A program made the translations under genes and the position numbers. Below the pieces are notes generated by a model. That model saw nothing but the letters and a program-made list of their open reading frames with translations. It was not told where the DNA came from and made no database searches. DNA of 64,000 bases, taken from contig JAIXYT010000003.1 in assembly GCA_027490095.1 (NCBI GenBank), positions 42,610 through 106,609 on the forward strand. The letters run 5' to 3'. This DNA is from Sphingomonadales bacterium (lineage in GTDB: Bacteria > Pseudomonadota > Alphaproteobacteria > Sphingomonadales > Sphingomonadaceae). Within the stretch, counting starts at the first letter, position 1, and each line of letters opens with the position of its first letter. Shown here in pieces: positions 1-8,549 of the stretch.

Positions 1-1296
1 TGGGGCCAGTGGATGCGCCGCGAGCAGGCGATCATGGCCGGGGTGCGCGCCAACGTCACCGACAAGCTGCCCAAGTCTGCGCAGATCCCGCAGAACCGCT
101 ATTTCGCTGGCGCGCCGATGAACCCCGCCAATCTGCGGCAGGATTGGAACCGAAGCCTCTCCCGCGCGCCGGCCGCCCCGCCCAGGGGCGCGATCGTCCT
201 CCTCCACGGCCTCACCGACGCCCCCTACTCCCTGCGCCACGTCGCCGATCTCTACACCGCGCGCGGCTGGCACGTGGTGGCGATCCGCCTGCCGGGTCAT
301 GGCACCGTTCCCGGCGGCCTCACCAAGGCCACGGTCGAACAATGGCAGGCTGCAACCCGACTCGCCGTGCGCGAGGCGCGTCGTGTCGCCCCGAACCTGC
401 CGCTCCACATCGCCGGCTATTCCAACGGCGGCGCGCTCGCCGTCGCCCATGCGCTCGACGCCACCGACGATCCCGCCCTCGGCATGCCCGACCGGATTGT
501 CCTCGTCTCGCCGATGATCGGCCTCACCCCCTTTGCCCGCTTCACCGGGATCGCCGGCCTCCCCGCCATCTTCCCGGCCTTCGTGCAGGCTGCCTGGCTC
601 GACATCATCCCTGAATACAACCCGTTCAAGTACAACAGCTTCCCTGTGAAGGCCGGTGCAGAAGCGCACCGCCTCACCACCGTTCTTGCGGACAAGCTGG
701 AACAGGCGCGCGCCGAACAGCGCCTTGCCAAGCTGCCGCCGATCCTCGCCTTCCAGTCTGCGGTCGACTCCACCGTCAGCGCACGGGCCGTCGTCACCGC
801 CCTCTACGACCAGCTGCCGGCAAACGGGTCCGAGCTCGTTCTGTTCGACATCAACCGCGCGGCCTATGTCGGCCCGCTGGTGCGCGAGTCCGCCCGCCAG
901 GCGGTCGACGGCCTGCTTCCCACCTCTCCGCGCACCTACCGCCTCAGCGTGGTCACCAACGCCGCTCCCGGCAGCACCGACACCGTTGTGCGCACCTACG
1001 AGGCCGGCGCCACAGGCGCCACCGACACCCCCATGGGCATCCCCTATCGTCGGGATTTCACCTCGCTCGGCCATGTGGCGCTCCCCTTCCCGCTCAGCGA
1101 CGGCCTCTATGGCGCCGAGCCGGCAGTGGACGACCATCAGGGCGTGGCTCTGGGTGCACTCGCCGTGCGCGGCGAGAACGGGGTCCTCTCCGTCTCGCCG
1201 GGCGCGCTCACCCGTGTCAGCTCCAACCCCTTCCTCCCCTGGATGCTCGGCCGCATCGACGCCACGCTCGGGCAAGCTCCGACAGGACCAGAATGA
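1..1296 (+). CDS. alpha/beta hydrolase, serine lipase/esterase type (5' end outside window)
   Basis: This is a probable serine hydrolase acting on an ester or acyl substrate that cannot be named from sequence. The first in-frame ATG is at 13, but the frame is open to base 1, so the gene probably begins upstream. A strand-turn segment with HG (LLHGLTDAPY) supplies the oxyanion region. The nucleophile elbow GYSNGG follows at about residue 137 counted from the ATG at 13. A later AVDSTVSA segment fits the catalytic Asp, and LGHVALPF near the C-terminus fits the catalytic His. No membrane segment is seen in the visible part. The stop overlaps the next gene by ATGA, so the two are probably co-transcribed. 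The fold and triad are clear; the substrate is unknown. Confidence 0.8.
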   Translation, partial: WGQWMRREQAIMAGVRANVTDKLPKSAQIPQNRYFAGAPMNPANLRQDWNRSLSRAPAAPPRGAIVLLHGLTDAPYSLRHVADLYTARGWHVVAIRLPGHGTVPGGLTKATVEQWQAATRLAVREARRVAPNLPLHIAGYSNGGALAVAHALDATDDPALGMPDRIVLVSPMIGLTPFARFTGIAGLPAIFPAFVQAAWLDIIPEYNPFKYNSFPVKAGAEAHRLTTVLADKLEQARAEQRLAKLPPILAFQSAVDSTVSARAVVTALYDQLPANGSELVLFDINRAAYVGPLVRESARQAVDGLLPTSPRTYRLSVVTNAAPGSTDTVVRTYEAGATGATDTPMGIPYRRDFTSLGHVALPFPLSDGLYGAEPAVDDHQGVALGALAVRGENGVLSVSPGALTRVSSNPFLPWMLGRIDATLGQAPTGPE

Positions 1297-2690
1297 GCTT
1301 CATTCCCGCGATCGAGACGGGCATCAACCTTCTCTCCGGATTCGTCTTCTACACTGTCTCCATCGGCGGCGTGGACATCCAGCTGATCGTCCTCTGGCTC
1401 GCCACTGCCATGGTCGGGCTCACGGCCTGGATGGGGGTGCCGCAGATCTCCGGCTTCTCGGAAGCCTGGCGCATCCTGCGCGGCCGCTACTGGGACCCGA
1501 CTGCGCCCGGCGAAGTCACCCAGTTCGCAGCGCTTGCGACTGCGCTGTCGGGCACCATCGGCCTCGGCAACATCGCCGGCATCGGCGTCGCCCTCACGGT
1601 CGGAGGCCCCGGCGCCATTTTCTGGATGTTCGTCATCGGCCTGTTCGCCATGGGCCTCAAGTGTGCCGAGGTGACGCTCGGCCTGATGTTCCGCGAAGTG
1701 ATGCCCGACGGCCGGATCAAGGGCGGCGCCTGGGTCACCCTCGAACGGGGGCTCGCCTCGATCGGCTGGCCTCGCCTCGGCCGCAGCCTGGGACTGTTCT
1801 ACGCCTTCCTGATGATCGGGGGCTCGCTCTCCCTCTTCCAGGTGAACCAGGCCTATCCGCCCGTCGCCGAGCAGCTGGGGTTCGACAACCGCCTCGCCTT
1901 CGGGATCCTGTTCGCGATCCTGGTCGCGCTGGTGCTGCTTGGTTCCATCCGCTGGATCGCGCGCGCCACCTCGATCCTTGTGCCCGCCATGTCGCTCATC
2001 TTCATGACGGGCTGCCTTGCGATCATCCTCTTCAACCTCGACCGCGTGCCCGGCGCCATCGGCCTGATCGTCTCGGAAGCCTTCAACACCCAGAGCGTCT
2101 TCGGCGGCATCCTCGGCGCCTTCGTTACCGGCATGCGGCGCGCCATTTACAGTTGCGAAGCCGGCCTCGGCACCGCGGTCGCCGCCCACGCCCAGGCCAA
2201 GACGCGCCACCCGGCCTCCGAAGGCCTGGTCGCCCTCATCGAGCCCTTCATGGATACGGTCGTGATGTGCACCATCACCGGCATCGCCTTCGTGGTCGCC
2301 GACACCTGGAACCCGGCCACCAACGGCGGCCTCGAGGGCGTCGCCATCGCGACTGCGGCCTTTGCCACCATCACACCCTGGTTTCCCGCGCTGCTGGCGG
2401 TCGCCGTCTTCCTGTTCGCCTACGCAACCGTCGTCGCGAACGGTTATTATGCGGCAGAGGCCTTCCAGCATCTCGCCGGCCACGGCCGCAAGCGCGAGAT
2501 CGCGATCAAGACGGCCTTCTGTTGTATCCTGCCGCTGGGGGCGATCCTGGAACTCGGCAAGATCGTCGACTTCGTCGATTCCGTCTATTTCCTGATGGCG
2601 ATCCCGAACATAATCGGGGTCTACATGCTGGCAGGGCCGCTGCGCGCCGAACTGCGCGGCTACCTCGCCTGGCGCCGGGAGCAGCAGTGA
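1293..2690 (+). CDS. alanine/glycine:cation symporter (AGCS) family transporter
   Basis: This 465-residue, strongly hydrophobic protein has about ten membrane segments and belongs to the sodium/alanine symporter family (TC 2.A.25), which imports small neutral amino acids with Na+ or H+. The family signature is seen near residues 75-110: a QFAALATALSGTIGLGNIAG stretch, followed by GGPGAIFWM, where the glycine-rich turn and Gly-Asn pair line the substrate and ion site in characterised members. The GLGTAVAAHAQAK segment in the C-terminal half is also typical. The length matches the family. The start ATG overlaps the preceding stop, and the stop overlaps the OsmC gene, giving a three-gene translationally coupled unit. 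The family is certain; the exact substrate is not. Confidence 0.9.
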   Translation: MSFIPAIETGINLLSGFVFYTVSIGGVDIQLIVLWLATAMVGLTAWMGVPQISGFSEAWRILRGRYWDPTAPGEVTQFAALATALSGTIGLGNIAGIGVALTVGGPGAIFWMFVIGLFAMGLKCAEVTLGLMFREVMPDGRIKGGAWVTLERGLASIGWPRLGRSLGLFYAFLMIGGSLSLFQVNQAYPPVAEQLGFDNRLAFGILFAILVALVLLGSIRWIARATSILVPAMSLIFMTGCLAIILFNLDRVPGAIGLIVSEAFNTQSVFGGILGAFVTGMRRAIYSCEAGLGTAVAAHAQAKTRHPASEGLVALIEPFMDTVVMCTITGIAFVVADTWNPATNGGLEGVAIATAAFATITPWFPALLAVAVFLFAYATVVANGYYAAEAFQHLAGHGRKREIAIKTAFCCILPLGAILELGKIVDFVDSVYFLMAIPNIIGVYMLAGPLRAELRGYLAWRREQQ

Positions 2691-3112
2691 TGGCAGACGA
2701 GATCCACGCCGCCCATGTGACCGAAACCGGCGCCAGCCCCTATGCGGTCTCCATCAACGCGTCCGGCCACAGCCTGACGGGCGACGAACCCATTGACTTC
2801 GGCGGCGGCAACCTGGGGCCCGCCCCCTATGATCTGCTGACGGCCGCGCTCGGCGAATGCACGGCGATGACAATCCGCTGGTATGCCCTGCAGCAGAAAT
2901 GGCCGCTCGAGCATGTGGAGGTCAGCCTCACCCACCGAAAAGGCGGCGAAGGCGCTGCTAGCCCGCGGCAGGATGTCTTCACCAAGACGATCACGCTGAA
3001 GGGCGACGCGCTCACGCCCGAACAGCGGGCGAAGCTGATCGAAGTCGCCACCAAGTGCCCGGTCCAGCGCACGCTGGAGGGCACCCCGCTCATCCGCACC
3101 AGCGCCGCGTAG
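2690..3112 (+). CDS. OsmC family thiol peroxidase-like protein
   Basis: This is a 140-residue OsmC/Ohr superfamily protein. Such proteins reduce organic hydroperoxides in the cytoplasm with a reactive cysteine pair. The two expected cysteines are present: Cys-57 in the ALGECTAM helix and Cys-123 in ATKCPVQRTL. The FGGGNLGPAPYDLL segment before the first cysteine is characteristic. The general sequence resembles the OsmC/YhfA-like group more than Ohr, so detoxification of organic peroxides is inferred rather than shown. The ATG at 2690 overlaps the transporter stop (TGATG). Why a peroxide-defence gene shares a unit with an amino-acid transporter and a hydrolase is not evident. Confidence 0.88.
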   Translation: MADEIHAAHVTETGASPYAVSINASGHSLTGDEPIDFGGGNLGPAPYDLLTAALGECTAMTIRWYALQQKWPLEHVEVSLTHRKGGEGAASPRQDVFTKTITLKGDALTPEQRAKLIEVATKCPVQRTLEGTPLIRTSAA

Positions 3113-3155
3113 CGGCGCCCTGCCGGGCCGTTCGCCCGGAAGGGAAGCGGCGTGA

Positions 3156-3199
3156 TTGACTGGTTCGACGACTGACTATAATGGTCAGTCGTCGAACCA
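3156..3199 (+). promoter_or_regulatory. promoter inside a perfect inverted repeat (candidate MarR operator)
   Basis: A TTGACT hexamer (3156-3161) and a consensus TATAAT (3177-3182), 15 bp apart, form a sigma70-type promoter with a slightly short spacer. A perfect 16-bp inverted repeat has arms at 3161-3176 and 3184-3199 with a 7-bp centre that contains most of the -10 box. A dimeric repressor bound there would block RNA polymerase. The downstream unit ends with a MarR-family gene, so autoregulation is the simplest reading. The position of the -10 also excludes the ATG at 3181 as a start codon. Confidence 0.75.
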
Positions 3200-3216
3200 T
3201 ATCGTCGAGGTCCCGC

Positions 3217-4413
3217 ATGCCCCTCTCTCGCCGCACCATCCTCGCCGCCTCCGGCACCGGCCTTGCACTCGTCGCGGCCGGCGGCGTCTGGCGGGTTACC
3301 CGCACACCGGCGACGGCCTCCGCCCCGTGGGAACTCCCCGCCCCAACCCCATCAGACCCCCGGCTCGACGCGTTCCGTCACGCCATCCTCGCTCCCAATC
3401 CCCACAACCGCCAACCCTGGATCATCCGCCTCGACGGCACGAACGGCGCCACCATCTTCTGCGACCTCGACCGCCGCCTGCCGCACACCGACCCCTTCGA
3501 CCGCCAGATCACCATCGGCTTCGGATGCTTTCTGGAACTCGCCCGGATCGCAGCGGCCGAGCGCGGCCTGCGCATCGATCAAAGCTGGTTCCCCGAAGGC
3601 GAGCCCCAGCCGCGACTGGACGGCAGGCCCATCGCAAAGCTGACTTTCGTGCCCGACCCGATGGTGAAGCCGGACCCGCTGTTCGCGGCGATCCCGAAAC
3701 GCCGGTCAACCAAGACCCTGTTCGAAGACAGGCCGGTTGATCCGGCCAGCCTTCAGCGACTGTCTTCTGTCTTCGGGATGACTGAAAATGACTGGTTCGC
3801 GGTCTCGGCCGACAACCTCCCGGCGACCGTTGCCGCTGTCCGAAAGCTGGTGCTGGAAGCGGTCGACATCGAGATGCGAACCGCCCGCACGCACCGCGAA
3901 TCCGTCGACCTTATGCGCATCGGCGCGCGCGAGGTCGATGCAAACCCCGACGGGATCGCACTCACCGGGCCCGGCATCGAAGCGATGGCGGCGACCGCCC
4001 TCTTGACCCGCGCCACACTCGCCGATCCGGCAAGCAGCGCCTTCCGCCAGGGCCAGGCGATGATGGCCGAAACCTACGGCTCGATCCCGGCCATCCTGTC
4101 GGTAACCACCAACGGCAACAGCCGTGGCCACCAGCTTTTTGCCGGCACCCTCTACGCCCGTGCCAACCTGCTCGCGACCGACCTGGGCCTCGCCATGCAC
4201 CCCATGAGCCAGTCGCTGCAGGAGTATCCGGAAATGGCGCGCGTGTTCGCGCAGATGCAGGCCCTGCTCCGCCCGGTCTTCGCGAACGGAATCACCGGCC
4301 CGATCCCGACCGAGCGCGGACGCGTGCAGATGCTGGCCCGGATCGGATACGCTGCCCCGGTTCCGCCCTCCCCCCGCTGGCCGCTGGAGACCCGCCTTGC
4401 TCAGCCCCTCTGA
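3217..4413 (+). CDS. Tat-exported nitroreductase-like (Acg-type) protein
   Basis: This 398-residue protein probably binds FMN and reduces nitro or quinone-like compounds, or acts as an Acg-type flavin sink. The N-terminus has a twin-arginine signal (PLSRRTILAAS followed by a hydrophobic stretch), so export in folded form is expected. Nitroreductase-fold features include NPHNRQPW near residue 65, an IPKRRSTKTLFEDRP segment near 155 and a C-terminal RGRVQMLARIGYA segment. The ATG at 3217 is chosen because GAGG at 3207-3210 gives good spacing and because the upstream ATG at 3181 lies inside the -10 box. The stop overlaps the marR start by 17 bp. Regulation by that MarR protein through the 3161-3199 palindrome is likely. 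The substrate is unknown. Confidence 0.72.
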   Translation: MPLSRRTILAASGTGLALVAAGGVWRVTRTPATASAPWELPAPTPSDPRLDAFRHAILAPNPHNRQPWIIRLDGTNGATIFCDLDRRLPHTDPFDRQITIGFGCFLELARIAAAERGLRIDQSWFPEGEPQPRLDGRPIAKLTFVPDPMVKPDPLFAAIPKRRSTKTLFEDRPVDPASLQRLSSVFGMTENDWFAVSADNLPATVAAVRKLVLEAVDIEMRTARTHRESVDLMRIGAREVDANPDGIALTGPGIEAMAATALLTRATLADPASSAFRQGQAMMAETYGSIPAILSVTTNGNSRGHQLFAGTLYARANLLATDLGLAMHPMSQSLQEYPEMARVFAQMQALLRPVFANGITGPIPTERGRVQMLARIGYAAPVPPSPRWPLETRLAQPL

Positions 4414-4843
4414 AACCCGCCTCTGGCAGCTCTTCACCGAAGTCGGCATTCTCGACCAGCTCGGCCGCACCGTCGCCGAATCCGCACTTGTCAGCGGCCT
4501 GTCACTCGCCCAGTTCGCACTTCTCAACCACCTCGTGCGTCTCGGCGGCGAATGGTCCCCGGTCCGTCTCGCCCGTGCCTTCCAGGTCACCAAGCAGACC
4601 ATGACGTCCACCCTCGCCCGGCTCGAGCGCCAGGGCTATGTGCGCATCCGCCCCGATCCCGCCGACGGCCGCGCGAAGCTGGTGTCGATCACGCCGGAGG
4701 GAACGGCGGTGCACTCGGTGTGCCTTGCCCGCGTGGGCCCGGCGATGGCCGTTGCCGTCGATGCGATCCCCGAGGGGCTGGTCGAGATGCTGCTGCCGCG
4801 GCTGGTGACGCTGCGCGAGGCGCTGGACAAGGCACGCGGGTAG
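4397..4843 (+). CDS. MarR family winged-helix transcriptional regulator
   Basis: This 148-residue MarR-type repressor is a DNA-binding dimer usually released by phenolics, oxidants or drugs. The winged helix spans about residues 38-100. A QFALLNHLVRLGGEW helix, the recognition helix VTKQTMTSTLARLE and a wing DPADGRAKLVSITPEG are all visible. It starts with TTG at 4397 inside the end of the nitroreductase-like gene, so translation is coupled. No sensing cysteine is conspicuous in the DNA-binding part. The perfect inverted repeat over the operon promoter is the obvious candidate operator. Family assignment is firm; the ligand is unknown. Confidence 0.9.
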   Translation: MLSPSETRLWQLFTEVGILDQLGRTVAESALVSGLSLAQFALLNHLVRLGGEWSPVRLARAFQVTKQTMTSTLARLERQGYVRIRPDPADGRAKLVSITPEGTAVHSVCLARVGPAMAVAVDAIPEGLVEMLLPRLVTLREALDKARG

Positions 4844-4860
4844 CGCGCGGTTCCGCGGCC

Positions 4861-4976
4861 GCGGGCCAAGCCCGCGAGTCCGCTGAAAGGCCAGAAAAGA
4901 AGAATGGAAGAAGTGGTCCGGCAAAGCCGGACTCGTCGGACGGGCCAGCGATTGAGATCGCCGACTCCGCCGGCCG
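4861..4976 (+). repeat. two-hairpin composite repeat, copy C1
   Basis: Copy C1 reads 5' to 3': hairpin 1 GCGGGCCAAGCCCGC (4861-4875), a GAGTCCGC box (4876-4883), TGAA followed by a purine-rich tract, hairpin 2 GTCCGGCAAAGCCGGAC (4916-4932), then CTCGTCGGACGGG and a tail ending CGACTCCGCCGGCC. The tail matches copy C2 almost base for base, but hairpin 2 differs by a compensated pair. It sits 17 bp after the marR stop. See the finding on the whole family. Confidence 0.75.
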
Positions 4977-5026
4977 CATCGTTTTGGAGTCGCGGATTGC
5001 TCCGCAATCCGTCGCCCAAAACGATG
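4977..5026 (-). terminator. long hairpin abutting the 3' end of tRNA-Leu
   Basis: Outer arms CATCGTTTTGG (4977-4987) and CCAAAACGATG (5016-5026) pair perfectly over 11 bp. An inner GGATTGC/GCAATCC stem lies inside. The outer right arm overlaps the last two bases of the encoded CCA end of tRNA-Leu. On the minus strand this would be the first structure after the tRNA, so it may act in termination or 3' processing. The T-tract is only four bases, so a standard intrinsic terminator is not certain. Confidence 0.4.
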
Positions 5027-5109
5027 GTACCCCCGGCCGGACTCGAACCGGCAAGCCTTGCGGCACGCGATTTTGAGTCGCACGCGTCTACCAATTCCGC
5101 CACGGGGGC
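5025..5109 (-). tRNA. tRNA-Leu (CAA anticodon)
   Basis: The minus strand folds as an 85-nt class II tRNA including an encoded CCA. The acceptor stem GCCCCCG pairs with CGGGGGT (one G-U at the end). The D-arm contains GGAATTGGTAGAC. The anticodon arm is GCGA-CTCAAAA-TCGC with anticodon CAA, followed by a long variable arm and a GGTTCGAGTCC T-arm. The CAA anticodon reads UUG leucine codons. It lies downstream of, and on the same strand as, the TonB receptor gene, separated by a terminator. Confidence 0.95.
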
Positions 5110-5142
5110 GCGGGGCTCGCCGGCTGGTTAGCGAGGCGCGCC

Positions 5143-5178
5143 GCAAAAGAAAAGGGCGGCCCCAGCAGGTGCCGCCCC
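5143..5178 (-). terminator. intrinsic terminator of the TonB-receptor gene
   Basis: GGGCGGC (5154-5160) and GCCGCCC (5171-5177) form a 7-bp GC stem with a 10-nt loop. Read on the minus strand the stem is followed by TTTTCTTTT, a standard intrinsic terminator placed about 20 bp after the receptor stop codon. Confidence 0.8.
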
Positions 5179-5198
5179 TCTCGCAATCCTCACCGGGA

Positions 5199-8100
5199 TC
5201 AGAAGCTGATCCGGCCGCCCAGGCGAAGCTGCCACAGCGAGGCGTTCGGCGTCAGCGCCGTTGCAGGCGCCCCGGCTGTTGCGTTGGCGCCGGTTCCCCG
5301 GTTCGAATAGAGATACCGCCCGCACGGGTTGGACCCGACGGCAACGCAGCTCACATTCACCAGCGTCCCGTAATAGGCGAACGGAACCTGGCGCAGCGCA
5401 CCCCAGTCCTTGTTGATGAAGTTCAGGACGTTCTGCATGTCCGCGAAGAACTCCACCTTCCCACCCAGCGGGAACGGCACTTCCTGGCTCACCCGGATGT
5501 CCATCGTGTTCCAGCGCGGCGACCGCCCGGTGTTCTTCGGCGCGACCTGCCCCTGATACTTGTTGAGCGATGTGCCGGTCACCACGCTCTGGAAGCCCGT
5601 GAAGTCGAACCCGGGCGCATATTCCACCAGCGGGTCGGCCGTGGGGGACGCGACATTCGGCACGTAGATCAGATAGCGGTTGCGCTGGCCGTTCCCGGTT
5701 CCGGCGACCCCGAACACGGTCGAACGACCCGTCGCCGTGATGTCCTCGAACGTGTAGCTGAAGCGCTGGCCCGAGCGGCTGTTGAAGAACAGGTCGAAAC
5801 GCGTCTTGTTGTCGTTCCACAGCGCGGCTTCATAGTTGAAGTTGAGCCGCAGCGCGTTGTCGATCTGGTAGTTCGACGTGCCGTACGCCGAGCTGTTCGG
5901 ATCGGCCACTGCCGTCTGCACATAGTTGGAGAAGGCAACCGACGACGTGCCGGAGTTCACATCCTTCACACGCTGGAAGGTATAGGCGCCGTTGATCCCG
6001 ATGCCATTGTCCCAGTTCTTCGAGAAGCGGCCGACAACGTTCCAGCTGTAGCCCTTGCTGGTGTTGGTCATCAGGATGTCGGAGTTGTTGTCCAGCTGGT
6101 TGGCGCCATTGGTGCCCACCCGGTTCGGAGTCTGGCCATAGCGCGTCCGGCCGTCGGGCAGCAGCCCCACCGGGATCGAGCGCAGGTCGGTCCAGACCAG
6201 CGCATCCTTCACGCGGCTCCACACCACGTCGGCTCCGAAGTTCCAGTCGTCGCCGAGCGGACCCAGGTTGGCCGCATAATCGACGCTGCCGGCGATCCGC
6301 CATTGCGACGGGATCCGGAAGCTCGGATCGAGCGCGTTGGTCGTGGCGAGCGAGGCGATGCCGAGCGGTCGGGTGACGAACTGGTCGTAGATGTCCGGAA
6401 TGCCGGGGCCACCGGTCACGCCGTTCATCACGGCCTGGCCAAGCTGGTTGGCCGTCAGCCCGGCGAAGTTCGCAACGCCAGAGAAGGTCTCCGGGCCGGT
6501 CCGGTTGATGGTGTTCGCCGACAGCTGGACGCCCGTGTTGGAATAGCTGTTGGAAACCCACACGTTGGGCGAACCACCGGCATAAAGGCCGGCCGAACCG
6601 CGCACCCGCAGGCGGTCGTCGACCCGCCAGTTCAGGCCGAAGCGCGGCTGGAACACCCCGCGGCCGCTCAGCGTCGAGGTGTTGGTGAAGCCGTGACGGG
6701 CCAGGAAGTTCGGGTTGAACAGGGGCGTGTCATTGGCTTCGTACAGGTCATAGCGGAAGCCGTAGATGAAGGTGATGTCCTCCGTCACGTCCCAGGTGTC
6801 CTGGATGCCGAAGGTCCAGGTGATGTTGTCGAACAGGGCGCGGGTGCTGTCGATCTCGCCGTCGTTCGACGCCGCATAGACCAGCTGGTTGGCCCGCTGG
6901 GCCTGCAGGTCTGCGACCGAGTCGAAGTAGAAGTTGCCCGACACATTCTGCGCGAAAAGGTTGTTGATGTCCTGGCCGCGGCGCTCGGCAATGAACTTCA
7001 CGTCATGGCCGTTCTGCTGCAGGCGCGCCTGGAACTCGATCGACAGCGACTTGACCGTCAGCTCGTTCGCCTGCCGCGAAGAGTCCGGGCCGAACTGCAC
7101 GGTCGGGGTGCCGGCGGTACAGGCGGTCAGCGAGCCGACGGACGTCGGATCCATGCAGACCCGGAACTGGCCGAACTCCCGGCCGTTGTAGGGCACCTGC
7201 AGGCGCTTGTAGTCGTTGTAGCTGGCGCGGAAGGTGGTCGAGAAGCTGTTCGACCATTCGCTGTTCAGCTGGAACACGCCGTAGTGCAGGATTTCGCCCT
7301 GCTCATAATTGTTGGACTGCAGCGCAAGCGCCGGCGACGCGTTGGTCAGCTGCGCCGAGGTCGACTGACCTGCCAGCGTGGTCCCCTTGTTGTAGATGTA
7401 GGTCGCCGAGGCCCGATGCTTCTCGGTCACGTTCCAGTCGAGCTTCACGACCAGCTTGTCGTCCTCTTCCGGCACGTTCCGTGCAAGGTCCAGCGTGTCG
7501 TAGTTGTACACGGTTTCCGCGATCTGGCGGACCTGGTCGACCTGCGCCCGGGTCAGGTTCGGAACCGAGTTGGCAAAGCCCTCGCCCGCGATGCCCAGTT
7601 CGGCCGGCACCGTGTCGCGCAGACGTTCGAACGTGACGGCGAAGAACAGCTTGTCCTTGATGATCGGGCCGGTGACCTGCGCGCCCCAGTTCTCGCTGGT
7701 GAAGTCGCGTTCGATCCGCTGGTCGCCTGAGCGCTTCCCGCCGAGCGAATCGTCGGAATAGGTCGCAAAGGCGGTGATGTGGAAATCATTCTCGCCCGAC
7801 TTCAGCACGGTGTTGATCGCGCCGCCCTGGAAACCACCCTGCTGGATGTCCACAGGGGCGACCTCGACGGTCAGTTCGCCGATGGCATCGATCGGCACAG
7901 GGCCGCGCGCCGAGGCCAGACCGCCGTTGTTGAGGCCGAACGGATCCTGGAAGGCGATGCCGTCCACCGTGATCCGGTTGAAGCGGTTGTTCTGGCCCGC
8001 GATCGACAGCGCACGGCTGTTGGTCGGGTCCAGGCTCACCAGCGGATCCCGCTTGGCGATATCCCGGATGTCGCGGTTCACGGCCGCGATGCTCGCAATG

Positions 8101-8549
8101 CGCGCAGCGTCGAACGAGCTCGACGGTCCCGTCTGCAGGGAGATCGACGAAACGGCCTTTGCAGCCGTCACTTCAATCACGGCACCTTCGCTGACAAGCA
8201 CCACGGCCACACGCTGGGGCACACCGGCCTGGATGCTGGGCACGGTCGCCTTGGCACCTTCGAAGCCGGGGGCCGCGACCGTCACGTCGAACGGACCGCC
8301 GATCCGCAGGTTGGGCGCACTGAAGCTGCCGCTTGCATCCGTCGTCTGCACCGACCGCGTGCCCGACGGCACGTGGACCACGGTCACGGTCGCTCCGGCC
8401 AGCGCGTTGCCGTTTTCGTCCTGCACGTCGCCCCGGATCGTGCCGGTCACTTCCTGCGCGTAGGCAGAGGTGGCAGCGATTGCCAGAACCGAAGCCGATG
8501 CGCCGAGGCGGAGACCAGCCCAGACCAGAGACGAAAGCCGAAGTGCCAT
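5199..8549 (-). CDS. TonB-dependent receptor with carboxypeptidase-regulatory-like domain (Oar-type)
   Basis: This 1116-residue outer-membrane receptor imports an unknown large substrate with TonB energy. It has a signal peptide (residues 1-32, cleavage after TSAYA), a carboxypeptidase-regulatory-like beta-sandwich (about 33-110, GTIRGDVQDENGNALAGATV), a plug (about 125-250, with RFNRITVDGIAFQDPFG) and a long beta-barrel ending in the aromatic terminus RLGGRISF. This order is that of Oar/OmpA-related receptors. The start ATG at 8549 is preferred over upstream codons because GGGGG precedes it and it opens directly into a signal peptide. It is monocistronic, with its own terminator. The architecture is certain, the ligand is not; related proteins are linked to protein or oligosaccharide uptake. 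Confidence 0.9.
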   Translation of the reverse strand: MALRLSSLVWAGLRLGASASVLAIAATSAYAQEVTGTIRGDVQDENGNALAGATVTVVHVPSGTRSVQTTDASGSFSAPNLRIGGPFDVTVAAPGFEGAKATVPSIQAGVPQRVAVVLVSEGAVIEVTAAKAVSSISLQTGPSSSFDAARIASIAAVNRDIRDIAKRDPLVSLDPTNSRALSIAGQNNRFNRITVDGIAFQDPFGLNNGGLASARGPVPIDAIGELTVEVAPVDIQQGGFQGGAINTVLKSGENDFHITAFATYSDDSLGGKRSGDQRIERDFTSENWGAQVTGPIIKDKLFFAVTFERLRDTVPAELGIAGEGFANSVPNLTRAQVDQVRQIAETVYNYDTLDLARNVPEEDDKLVVKLDWNVTEKHRASATYIYNKGTTLAGQSTSAQLTNASPALALQSNNYEQGEILHYGVFQLNSEWSNSFSTTFRASYNDYKRLQVPYNGREFGQFRVCMDPTSVGSLTACTAGTPTVQFGPDSSRQANELTVKSLSIEFQARLQQNGHDVKFIAERRGQDINNLFAQNVSGNFYFDSVADLQAQRANQLVYAASNDGEIDSTRALFDNITWTFGIQDTWDVTEDITFIYGFRYDLYEANDTPLFNPNFLARHGFTNTSTLSGRGVFQPRFGLNWRVDDRLRVRGSAGLYAGGSPNVWVSNSYSNTGVQLSANTINRTGPETFSGVANFAGLTANQLGQAVMNGVTGGPGIPDIYDQFVTRPLGIASLATTNALDPSFRIPSQWRIAGSVDYAANLGPLGDDWNFGADVVWSRVKDALVWTDLRSIPVGLLPDGRTRYGQTPNRVGTNGANQLDNNSDILMTNTSKGYSWNVVGRFSKNWDNGIGINGAYTFQRVKDVNSGTSSVAFSNYVQTAVADPNSSAYGTSNYQIDNALRLNFNYEAALWNDNKTRFDLFFNSRSGQRFSYTFEDITATGRSTVFGVAGTGNGQRNRYLIYVPNVASPTADPLVEYAPGFDFTGFQSVVTGTSLNKYQGQVAPKNTGRSPRWNTMDIRVSQEVPFPLGGKVEFFADMQNVLNFINKDWGALRQVPFAYYGTLVNVSCVAVGSNPCGRYLYSNRGTGANATAGAPATALTPNASLWQLRLGGRISF

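Noticed and set aside
3181..3216. ATG at 3181 as the start of the nitroreductase-like gene
   Set aside because: It lies within the TATAAT box and the operator palindrome; ATG at 3217 has a good ribosome-binding site and opens the Tat signal.
5058..7730. An open plus-strand frame of 890 codons opposite the TonB receptor
   Set aside because: It is antisense to a receptor with signal peptide, plug and barrel. It has no recognisable domain and is Arg/Val/Gly-rich.
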